Origin: Vigna angularis
Taxonomy: Eukaryota > Streptophyta > Magnoliopsida > Fabales > Fabaceae
Length of the DNA stretch: 64,000 nt
Assembly: GCF_016808095.1 (NCBI RefSeq)
Contig: NC_068971.1
Span: 33,899,631 to 33,963,630 of the forward strand
Direction: 5' to 3'
In this document: piece by piece, positions 23,326 to 33,374 of the stretch
Layout: each line of letters opens with the position of its first letter
Numbering within the stretch: the stretch's first letter is position 1
Notes under the pieces: generated by a model
The model's input: the letters and a program-made list of their open reading frames with translations, nothing else
What the model was told of the DNA's origin: nothing
Databases searched by the model: none
Program-made: the position numbers and the translations under genes

Positions 23326-24710
23326 TGTAACACCCCTTTCAGGATGTCACTTATAATTTATGAAATATCTATTTCTTAAAGAAAAACAACATATGATACC
23401 ATGACTATATAGTGAATTTTTTTAAAAAAAGCTTTATTTACTATAAAAGACTATGAGAAAACCATTCGAAAACAAAAATTTATTCAAAGTCCAAAACTTA
23501 AATATTGTTCAAAAATTACATTTTAAAATAAATTACGGTTCCAAATACATTTCAAAAACTCCTAAAAGATTTTTCAGCATGTCTCCTCACTATAAGCATC
23601 TCGAGTATCATTTATAATAACATCTACTCCCATATAACAAAATGAGTTATTCGATCATCACACAAAAACAAACAAACCTAGCTCAAGAAAACCAACATAA
23701 CTCGTAACAAAGTAACCTATCCCAACAACACCAACCTCAAGACCAAACTAACCCAACACGACAACAAACCAAAACTTGCACGACAACACACCAAAAACAA
23801 CATGTCAACATACAAAACAACACAACTACAAACCATAACAACACAAAATAAAAGCAGACAACATGGTTAAAACTTAAAACAATACATCCAGATTGAAACA
23901 CAAATCAATAACTCGACTATAGCAATAAGCAACACATATTAAAAACCTATACAGCCTAAGCCAATTTCAAACAACCTAATATAACTCAAACAACACAACA
24001 ACCTTCTAATTTGTGATTAATAAACACTTACACTAATTTTCTTATGAAATTAATCATATATTAAACCTTTACAGACTACCAAACCAAAAAAATGTGAACA
24101 TCATTCGCACTGAAAATGTTACATATATTTATGCCTAAACAAATTGCAACAAAATATTCTGATTCATAAACACCACAATGTTTTCCCATTGCCAATTGTC
24201 AGCACAAATATTAGCATAATTGATCAACGTGAAACAAAATCATACACCACAAGAATTGCTTGACAACACAATATTAGCATAAGTGATCAATGTGAAACAA
24301 AATCATACCCCACGAAAATTGCTTGACAACACAATACTAGCAGAATTGATCAATGTGAAACAAAATCATACACCATGAAAATTGCTTGACAACACAATAT
24401 TAGCATAATTGATCAATGTGAAACAAAATCTTACACCACAAAAATTGCTTGACAACACAATATTAACATAATTTATCAATGTGAAGCAAAATCATACCTA
24501 ATGAATATTGTTTTATGTAATCATACCACAAACCATCAACATGAGGTTTCCCAACCATCAAAAGAACGTATCCATACTCATAGAAATTAGTATTACCAAC
24601 AAGAAGGATGATATCCACTAGTAAACATCAACAATGTATATAAAAATCATATAAAACAAAAAAGAAAGGACATTTCCCCTTATCTTAGTTTCCACTACTT
24701 TCTTTCCTTG
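23326..24710 (-). repeat. Probable gypsy LTR (5') next to gag
   Basis: Begins 'tgtaacacccc' directly outside the primer binding site, the expected LTR/PBS junction for a - strand gypsy element. The body is A/C-rich and non-coding and contains the 63-bp tandem array. The outer end is not determined; it is set at the start of the next recognisable coding remnant. Confidence 0.5.
24195..24510. repeat. 63-bp tandem repeat, about 5 copies
   Basis: The landmark 'gcttgacaacacaata' starts at 24258, 24321, 24384 and 24447, exactly 63 bp apart, with a partial unit before and after. Units share 'gatcaatgtgaaacaaaatc' and differ by one to five bases. It probably lies inside the gypsy LTR. Confidence 0.92.
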
Positions 24711-26290
24711 ATCAGAAAACGCCCCTCCAAACCAAACAAACCATCACATTTATATTGTCATACACATTCAAACAGAAAAAAAAAATACAAACATAGTGAC
24801 ATACAACACGTTCAAATATTGAGTTTTTTGTTTTAGTATTTTCATTCTTAGAACAAGAATCCTCAACAATATTATAAGTTAAAAAAGAATGGTAATTATG
24901 ACAAATTGACATAAGGATATCAAAAGAATTAACATCATCATTGATCTTTTTGAAATAAGGAAAAGCCTTTTCATAAAAAAATAGCCTTTTGAGATACATT
25001 TATGTTGTGATTTTTAAGGTCAAGAACAATGTATCCCTTTATATTAGGCTTAAATCCTAAGAACAAACCAATATTAGCATGTGGATCAAGTTTATTTCTA
25101 TTAGAAACAATAATACTATTGTAACACATGCATAAAAATATACAAAAATAGCTAAGATCAAGTTACTTATTATATAATTTTGCAAAACAGAAAGCATTTT
25201 TTATAAAGGATGTGTGGATACAAGTTACTAAGTAAGTTTCACGACTAACCGCATAACACTAAAATTGAGTAGGAATATTAGAGAGCTCGTGCCACATTCA
25301 TTAGGTGTTGATAATTCCTCTCCATGATCCCATTCTATTTAGAGTTTCAACACAACTTGTTTAATGCACAATCTCCTCGGAATTGAAAAAAAAAACCCTC
25401 AATTTAAACTTTGGATCGTTGTCACTTCTCATAATTTTTACATTCTTTCCAAATTGGTTCTTGAGAAATATGTGCTTATGTGTTTCATGTTTAATATTCA
25501 TAAGATATAGCCATGTAAAACGTGAGTGATAAACTACAATAGTAAGGAAGTATCTATATGCATGCAATGAAGCAATGACACATGGCCCCCAAATATCAAT
25601 ATGTATAACATCAAAAAAGGTTTATTAGCATATGAAGTACTATTTGGAATGGGCAGTTTTCTCTGTTTGACAAGGTGACAAAATGTTACAATTATTAGTC
25701 TTGTGCTTGCGAATGCGAATGTAAGAATGAGTTCGATTAAAAATAACTAGTTTTTCGTCGTTTAAGTGTCCTAATCTATCATGCCATAAATCGATACTTA
25801 TATAATTATAGTTTTGTTAAAAATAACAAAATTCTTTAAGTGGTCAAACATATAGAGGCCAACACTAGCATCAGCTATACCGATATACTTTTTCATATTG
25901 GGGTCTTGAACAACACAAGAATCTTGAGTGAAGCCAATTTCAATACCAAGAGAAGAGATAAGCTTTGAGATGGAAACCAAATTATATTCAAAAGAGGGGA
26001 TGAACAAAACATCTTTCAACAACAAATCTTCATTTAAATGAATGGAACCAATGTGTGTGGTATTGACCTTAACATTATTAGGCACACTAACAATTATAGG
26101 CTTAACTTTCTCAAGAGCACAAAAGTCACGCTGCTTATATGGTTAATTTTGGTTTTACAATTGACAATTTCTTTGTTGTTGGACTTGAGAAGCAACTGGA
26201 AAAATTACAAAGAATTTGGACAACAACTAGGCACTAGGAGGCACATCTATCTTAACTGGGAAATATTAGGGAGCTGTTACATCTAGATTA
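24700..26290 (-). pseudogene. Second copia element: protease-end, integrase and linker remnant
   Basis: Three pieces in copia order, read leftwards. 26085-25798 (VNTTHIGSIHLNEDLLLKDV, then SFEYNLVSISKLISSLG) is the stretch between protease and gag-pre-integrase. 25567-25361 (YRYFLTIVVYHSRFTWLYLM, then VKIMRSDNDPKF) is the integrase core, where the usual DD of 'IVDD' reads VY and the second catalytic Asp region is RSDN. 25080-24930 (a GFKPNIKGYIV-like stretch, then FYEKAFPYFK) is the linker to RT. No RT follows before 24700. It is truncated and interrupted. Confidence 0.78.
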
Positions 26291-27789
26291 CTCAAAACAC
26301 CACCTATGACCATGGAAAATGCTACAACACTATGACAACAACTACAACGTTAAAAATAGCCCTCCTATTATTCTATAGATGCAGAGTCCTATTATAGTCA
26401 CTAGACCTTATGACAACAACTACAATGCCAAAAACGAACCTCATATTATACTAAAAATGTTGCAGGATCCTAATTACCATCACTAGACTTTAGGAAGGTT
26501 ATATCATAACGACAAAACAATATAGGAACCTCATACAAAACCAACCACAAGGAAAGATGCATAAACTGGTACGTGACAATGATCACATTAAGATTTAGAT
26601 CCTACAGAAACTGAATATGTTGGAAAATAACTCAGTAGCAATTATACACTGGATTATAATAACTAAATTTGACCATTAAAACAACTAGAACCCAGTCTAA
26701 ACACTCTGGCCACTAAACATTGGATTAGGAACCTTATAGCAACTGCAACGCTACTTTAGACACTAGACAACAACAATCTAGAAACCAATAAGACATCAAA
26801 TTAACCTTTACCTATTTGGAATATACTCGTTAGTACTAAAACACTATTTTTTCCACATTAATTGCGCTCACATTTATACTAACTCACCCAACAACCATTG
26901 ATTAAGCAGAAAATAGTACCTTAAACTCCTCCTTAATCCAAGCCTTCCACTAACCCGTCTATGACATATAAGAGTAAGATCCTACACAAATTGGACATTA
27001 TAGCTTATGGTAACAAGTTATTATAGAACCCTGAAATACTCAACACCTTAGACCAAAGGCTTCACAACGTATAAGACCTGCTTTCACTCTAACATATTTA
27101 TGTCATTCTCTAATATTGATTAATTGATCCAAATTGATTTGCACTAATCAAATATAAAAAAACCAGTTGGTTCATACCCTTTAACCCCAATTCAAGACAA
27201 TGACTGCTACGTGCATTGGTTTCACGTAACAAAAGATAAATTCCTAACCTTATAACATACTTAAAACTAGATCATCACACATAGGATCTGAACAATAATT
27301 CTACAAAAATCACTCAACCAACCAAGCTTTTCCACGCCCAAAGTGCTATAATGAAACAACTTTCAATTTATAAATTAAGGAACGTACAAACCTGACAATA
27401 TCTCTTATACACGCAACCAAATCCAATCTAGCAATAAAACAATTATCTAATTAAGTACACCATTGTAATTCAACCTAAAGTACATCAGATACATGGCAGC
27501 AATCCAAATTCACCAATCAAGCAATTGTCCTAAAAAAATAAAATAATAAGCATTCTCCTTAAGCTCCCCAGTTAGGATTCAAACTCTCATTCATTCATTT
27601 TAAACAATCACCTCCACCAACAAGCCATCATACATCATTGGATATAAATACACATCATAAATATAATTGACATACAATGACATGTGTTGCACTTGCTAAA
27701 ATAAAATAAATAGGTAAACACAAGAATTATACTCTAGTCAAGAATCGAACACATGACTAATAAGTTCATAAAAAAACCTTTAATCAACT
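26291..27789. other. A/C-rich non-coding stretch within retroelement cluster
   Basis: No coding signal. It separates the integrase-side remnant (left) from a copia gag remnant (right), where an intact element would have continuous gag and protease. It may be an insertion, for example LTR-type sequence: the piece 'agaatcgaacacatgac' at about 27743 is of a kind common in LTRs. Unproven. Confidence 0.35.
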
Positions 27790-28334
27790 AAGTTACATAA
27801 CATCTTTTAAAAACATAGCTAAGTCTTATTACAATATCACTTATAGTTCTACGTTTTTCTTGGGTCTTGCATTTATTAGATAAAACATTTCCCATAACTC
27901 GTGTTCTTGTTGGACTGTATATGAAAAGATTTTGGAAATTGAGGGGTCTTCCATGTTGTTGCATTGCTTCCACATCTAATATTTGAGGTCTTTCATGGGT
28001 GGCTTAACCGCAATGTCATCAATGAATTCTAGCTTGTTTTAGGCACTTAGAGCAATCATCATAAATATGCTCCACAAGTGGTAATTGCTTACATAAGACT
28101 GGGTGAAACCAAGGAAATTGCAGGATTCTCACTAGGATATAGATATAGAAAACTATGAACAAAAACTTCATTAGTGAAATCTTTAAAATCTTTTGAATCT
28201 CTAGTCATTATGAAAGAAGATCAAAACAAAGAAAAAACAAGATAAAATAAAATAAAAAGAAGAAGCGGAAGTGAGGGAAAGATCAAAGATGCCTAGCAAA
28301 ACACTTTAGTAAAGTGCTTTGATACCATCTTAGA
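27790..28334 (-). pseudogene. copia gag remnant with primer binding site
   Basis: The primer binding site TGGTATCAAAGC lies at about 28318-28333 on the - strand. About 110 bp inside, an ATG begins MTRDSKDFKDFTNEV. Gag homology follows across frames: SENPAISLVSPSL, then NYHLWSIFMMIALSA and NKLEFIDDIAVKPPMKDL, and MWKQCNNM..SYTVQQ. These match the start of the copia UBN2-like gag. Stops and frame changes make it non-functional. It may belong to the same element as 24700-26290. Confidence 0.72.
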
Positions 28335-28600
28335 AGCCTTTCTTGAATTCAACAGGCATTCACATATCCCATTACCAACACTGAAGAAGATGTTGACATC
28401 ACGATCCATGACAATAATAGAGTAAAATAAACACAAAGAAAAGAAACAAGCAAAGGAACGAAGGAAACATTTTATTTCTAAAATATTGGTCTATGAGTTA
28501 CAAGGGAAAAGAGGAAGGAAGGCTTGTATAGAGTGAAAATAAGAGAAAACAAGAAAAAAAATTGGAGCGCACCAAATTAGCCCTTGATGGTTCGCTGCAT
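28335..28600 (-). repeat. Probable 5' LTR end of the second copia element
   Basis: Lies immediately outside the primer binding site on the upstream side. On the - strand it includes an AATAAA-type signal within 'gaaataaaatg' at about 28474. Only the inner end is defined; the matching 3' LTR was not found. Confidence 0.4.
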
Positions 28601-29298
28601 GCATGAGAAGATTCAATATTTTGAGAGTTACTTTGGTTTTGAAGAAAATTTCTTGTAGCCATGTGAGAGCATAAACATTACCAATTTTGAAAATGTTTAA
28701 CTTGATTTAGTGAATAATGAACTATTTCATGGTATTTTAGAATATAGTTTTATTTGTTATTATGTAGAAAATTTATATTATACGGGGCATAATTTTGTTT
28801 GCTATACTTTTCCTATTTTATATTTTTATCTTCTTTTCCATGATTTCCATTTCTATTTTTATACAAGCAATCAATGTTTACAACATTTGTGTGCATCAAT
28901 CAGGTATGATCCTTCTATTAGTATTTCTGGAATGGATTTCTCTGTTGTTTTGGAGCGCCCTCGTTAGCATGGGATGATGTCATCGTTACAAGTTCCGTAT
29001 TGGAGGAGGATGACATGAAGGTTGTGTTTACATGAACATTATTCACTATTCAAACATTTTTTAGAGCGACGAATTGAGGTGAAATCTGTGTTCATTTTAA
29101 AGGAAATGCAACGACTAATTTGTAAGGAATTGCGGGATGAAGAACTTTTCCATCACCTGCAAATATGGTGAAATTTGGAGGGATGAAGGGTATAAAGTCT
29201 CATTTGCCCTCTGATTATTCTATAATTCCATCTCCAATTATGAAGCAGAGGGCTTCAAGGAGGTGAACACACATATATTCGGCTCCAACATTGGTTAT

Positions 29299-29525
29299 AT
29301 TTGGTTCCACTCATGTGCGTAATAGAAGTAATAGGTGTATTCAGTTCCGCTGGTGTTGGATTCGGTTCCAATGGATAGAAGTTATACAAGAAATGTTGTA
29401 TTTGGTTCCCTCCTCATGGATTCAGTTCCAACACATAGAAGACATACAAGGCCATGATGTATTCGGTTCCTTGATGATGAATTCGGTTCCAGTGTGCTTG
29501 GAAGGGCTTGCATTTGGTTCCAACC
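29299..29525 (+). repeat. TTCGGTTCC motif cluster in element A
   Basis: About eight copies of ttYRGTTCC-like words (ttcggttcc, ttcagttcc, tttggttcc), spaced roughly 25-35 bp, often preceded by 'gtat'. The spacers differ in sequence, so it is a dispersed motif cluster and not a simple tandem repeat. Confidence 0.75.
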
Positions 29526-29884
29526 ATGGTGCAGCGCCCTAGCAAGGTCGTCGTGATGCATAAAGTCTCCCATGGTTCATCTAGTAGCCCGAGAGTCCAT
29601 ACTGCAGTGGGAGTGATGGAGTCAATATTAGCACTAAAGTGCTTTACTCTCTGAGTAAGATTTGATGCATCAACATACAAATTGTGCTCGAGAAAGTGTA
29701 GAATTTTTTGCAATTATAACAATCACAAAAAACGCGCGTGCGCATATATACCAGTGACAAGTGTTGTAGCCAACTTCGAACATAATCGTCGCTAAGAACA
29801 CCACAGGAAAAGCTTCGCAGTCAATTACGTAAACAAAATTGGCAAAAGGAAAAACATAATAGGCAAAGGGAGAGAATTACTATA

Positions 29885-30258
29885 TAAGAAGATAGGCATG
29901 TCGTGCCTGCACGCTTCAGCAAAGGCTTCTTCGCCCCATGGATACCAATCAACCTTGAATGGGGAATTACAGATAAATAAGTAAATAATTGTAATTATAT
30001 AATAGTGGAAACGAAGCAATTGTGTTGGAAGCGAGATGAGAAGGGTGAAAAGTTACAGGGTTGTATGCATGTTAGAGAAGGTAAAGACTCTATTTGGAAG
30101 CGAGTCAGTTTGTGTGGTTGTGGAGGGAATGAGAGGAAGCAATGTGGATGAGGTTGAGAGTGAAACATGGTAGGAGAAGAAGAGAGGGAGAAAAGGAATG
30201 AGTGATGCTGTGAAGCATAGAAAGGATGAATGCTATGTACGAATGAACCAAAGAACAC
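29885..30258 (-). pseudogene. Captured fragment of a DUF255/SPATA20-like (thioredoxin-domain) gene, two exons
   Basis: A processed-looking intron is still present, so this is a genomic capture. Exon 1 runs from an ATG at 30258 to 30057. Its last part, in a shifted frame, reads LASK-stop-SLYLL-stop-HAYNP, which matches the family's LASEHSPYLLQHAHNP block with two stops and a frameshift, and then meets a GT donor (gtaac). After about 103 bp, exon 2 at 29953-29885 reads VDWYPWGEEAFAEACRHDMP followed by IFL, the hallmark segment just before the Cys-containing GYSTCHWCH motif. The sequence then leaves homology, so the catalytic part is absent. Intact proteins of this family are about 800 residues. 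The match is from memory of the family but the motif is highly specific. Confidence 0.82.
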
Positions 30259-30650
30259 GAGTCACTAGGGAATGAAAATTGCATATTGTAGAGGGACTAG
30301 GAGGTGAGTTGCTATGTGTAGCTTTTTCCTCATTAACACTTGGACTTGGTTTTTTTGGTCACATGCTTCTCGATCATAAACTTAAGAAATTATTATGTTG
30401 ACAACAAATTATTATTACATTGTTGTTATTGTAAATAGAGTAGTAATATTATTACATTATTAGTATTTTAATTATTATAATAATTAAAAAATGATGTAAA
30501 AAATACAACGTCAACAAAGTAGAATTAAAATTTGATGGTTTACTTTGCGAAATAGCATGGATTTTGTTTTGGTTCTACTTTGTTACTATAAATTTTTCTA
30601 TTTCATCACTGTCGTGTAATTGTTCCGTATAGACAATATCCTCTCTGGTG

Positions 30651-30985
30651 ATTAAAAATAATTATTTTAATTTATTAAATTACAATTTTTTGACATTTTA
30701 AAAATTAATTTTTATTTTTTTACTCTTTATAAACATTTTATTATTAAATATAACATTAATTTTTATCATTTTATATTACTTTTATAACTAGGAGTATTTC
30801 GATAATCTTTAATTTTTACTAATTAAACCATTTTTTTAATTTGTCACATCGATCAAATCCTACACCAATTTTTACAAACTTTACTTCTAAATCCACCTTT
30901 AGTCGCCTCCAAATCTCCTAAAAAAATAACAATCAATTTACTCTCAAATCCATCTACTCACTCTCCCTCAAATTAATCCTTTAAA
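30651..30985. repeat. ~330-bp direct repeat, copy 1
   Basis: Shares order and sequence with 32105-32450: 'actctttataaac', 'tcattttatattac', 'atcctacac', 'aactttacttctaaat', 'cctccaaatc'. Diverged by scattered substitutions and indels. Confidence 0.85.
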
Positions 30986-31127
30986 ACAAAACACACCCGA
31001 AGTTATGGTGAACAAGTTCTAGGGAATTGTTTAGTTTTAATTAGGCCTTCCATTGTCAATCACCATTTTCTTGTTCTTTTTATGAACTATTAGTGTTGGA
31101 TGTTATTTTTACACATCACTAAGCATG

Positions 31128-32460
31128 TGTTCGTTTGGGTGGATGCTCCTATTCACGCTGATATGCGAAGATTAGGACGCTCGTTTGCGTTGATTTAAGA
31201 GTGAGTGAGAGCGTGGACTTGAGGAATGGGTGAAGTTTTTGTATCTTCGCAAAATGCTCGGATTTGCGCTGATTCACGATGAAATAATGAAACTACCCTG
31301 TTATATTAAGATATTTACTTGACATTGAAGTATTTACTTCTCATGCACATACCTCAAGTGCAGTTGGAATTAATTCCAAGAAAGTTTATTCAATTCCATG
31401 CCATGTCACATAATACAAAGCAACTGTATTCAATTCTGCAGGCAGTGTATTCCATTCCAACAAAGAACAAAGCACTTGTATTCAATTCTAGAGAGAGTGT
31501 ATTTGACTATATCCTCTTCAGTTTCAGAGTTACGTATTCGATTTTAAGAAGACCGTATTCGGTTCCAGCAGCGGGTTAACCCATTCCACAAGTTTGGATT
31601 GAGTTACATGGGCTTTGAAAGCTTGATGATGACCTTGTGCAGCGGTGAGAGATGTTGTTAATGGCAACGAGAGTCCATTCAGCGGGTTGTTTGTGGTGGA
31701 TTTATGGTGGATCTGATGCAACTTTGAACATGGAGAACACTTTGTTAAGGTGGTGGATGCTTATCTCAACGTGAAGGAGTTTATGGAGGTGGTGCGGATT
31801 GTAATGGAAGCACCGCTAGAAGCCTGCACATTCGCTGTAATGGAAGCACTACTAAAAGAAGTGTTTTCCCTTTGAAAAGTGAAAGAAACACGTTCCTCTA
31901 CATATTCTATTTCCTTAAAAAAATGAAAGAAATAGGTTCTCTTTCTCTTAAACATAAACTATGCAAAAGCTCTCCTCATTTTTCTCTCTCTTCCCATCAA
32001 AGTGGGTCCCACATGTCAATAATAATAATAATAATAATTTTTACAATTATGTATAATATTAACAATTATCAAATACTTGGTAGTAAATTATATTACAAAA
32101 AATATTAAATTTAAAAATAATTTCATTTTACTAAATTATAATTTTTTACATTTTAAAACTTAATTTTAATAATTAATGTTAATTTTTTACTCTTTATAAA
32201 CTTTTTTACAATTAAATAAAACATTAATAATTATCATTTTATATTACATTAATAACTATGGGCATTTTGGTAATCTTCAATTTCTACCAATTTAACAATT
32301 TTTTTTATTTGTCAGATCAATTAAATCCTACACTAATTCTTATAAACTTTAGTTCTAAATTTACTCTCATTTACCTCCAAATTCACTTAAATAAACAACA
32401 ATTAATTTAACTTCAAATCCTCTCAAATCCATTCATTCACTTTTTCGACATGCTCTCCCA
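31128..32460 (+). mobile_element. Non-autonomous DNA element B, sister of element A
   Basis: Begins at 'gttcgtttgggtggatgctc' (about 31128). It ends near 'gctctcccaagtgaat' (about 32452), whose reverse complement 'attcacttgggagagcatgt' resembles the start, giving imperfect terminal inverted repeats of about 20 bp. It contains TTCGGTTCC-like words at 31380-31572 and the ~330-bp terminal block shared with element A. No transposase. Superfamily not certain; the appearance is MULE- or hAT-like. Confidence 0.6.
32105..32450. repeat. ~330-bp direct repeat, copy 2
   Basis: Partner of 30651-30985 in the same orientation. The two mark the right-hand ends of elements A and B and do not behave as LTRs of one element, since similarity also extends to their separate interiors. 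Confidence 0.85.
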
Positions 32461-33374
32461 AGTGAATAAAGCATAAGTGTAAGCTATTGCTTAGACACCT
32501 TCCAAAATACTCTAAATTCTGGTTTTGGCAAGGCCTTGTGATAACTTGATGGTATAATTAGGTTTAAACTTTAATCATACAACTAAATTTGAGAAAAAAA
32601 AATAGTTCACTTTTAAACAAGAAACATAGAAAATAAAGAACTTACCTTGAAGACCTCGTAAAGGAAACGACAAAAATGTATTTGTAGAAATGTTCTTTTC
32701 TCGTACTTGGCATATCATAACTCTTAATATAAAAAACTCTAATTTGCTGAATTCAAAATTGGAAGTGACACTTATCTCCTCCCATCCCTTTCACAGAGTT
32801 CCAAGCAAATATAAGTTTTTAATAACTTTCTTTTTTTCTTTATCTTGAGTTCGAATATAAACCATGTTGTTTCATTCACGCTATCACATAGAATTCTAAA
32901 GAGTATTTTATGCCTTATCAATATTTTCCATTCGATCAACTACCATACTTGATAATTCTATCACGAAAAACACCAAGATAAACCAATTTACAAGTTTAAA
33001 GCATCAAAATAAACTTTTATAAAGTTAACGGGATACAATAAAAATAAAAAATAAATTAAAGGAGTAAAAATGTAAAATATTTAATAGATTTTATAGTAAA
33101 AATACTAGATCATCAATGAAAAAAATTAGTGATTAATATTTATTTAATTATACTAAACTTTGTTTGAAAAAAAATAATATTAACCTCCTTTAATTCGAAA
33201 CATAAAATTGAGTTTATATATGAAACGACAAAGAGAGTGATGCCGTGGTAGAATCTCCGCGTCCTCTGAGCAGGCAAGCAGGAAAGCAAGCGAGTGAAGA
33301 AAAAACCCTAAAACCCGAATCAAAGAGCAATTGGACCACCACTCTGGCATTGGGTGGAGTGAGAAGCGTGATCA
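32461..33374. other. Intergenic region and presumed NOT3 promoter / 5' UTR
   Basis: No other gene seen. Sequence is AT-rich until about 33225, then becomes purine-rich and less AT-biased, as expected for the NOT3 leader ('gaaaaaaccctaaaacccgaa' region at about 33298-33320). The transcription start is not determinable by eye. Confidence 0.45.

Larger units (their letters stand above)
29015..30998 (+). mobile_element. Non-autonomous DNA element A with captured gene fragment
   Basis: The first of two related elements in the same orientation. Its right end (30651-30985) matches the right end of element B (32105-32450) over about 330 bp. A cluster of TTCGGTTCC-like motifs lies near its left part (29299-29525, about eight copies), as in B. 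The outermost right sequence read in reverse ('gtgagtagatggatttgag') resembles B's left end ('gtgagtgagagcgtgga'), which indicates terminal inverted repeats. The left limit near 'gtgtttacatgaacatt' (about 29024) is approximate. It contains a broken DUF255-type exon pair. No transposase. Confidence 0.6.

Noticed and set aside
24195..24510. Regular 63-bp spacing considered as a CRISPR-like array
   Set aside because: The whole 63-bp unit repeats, including the would-be spacers; the context is a plant retroelement. It is a plain tandem repeat.
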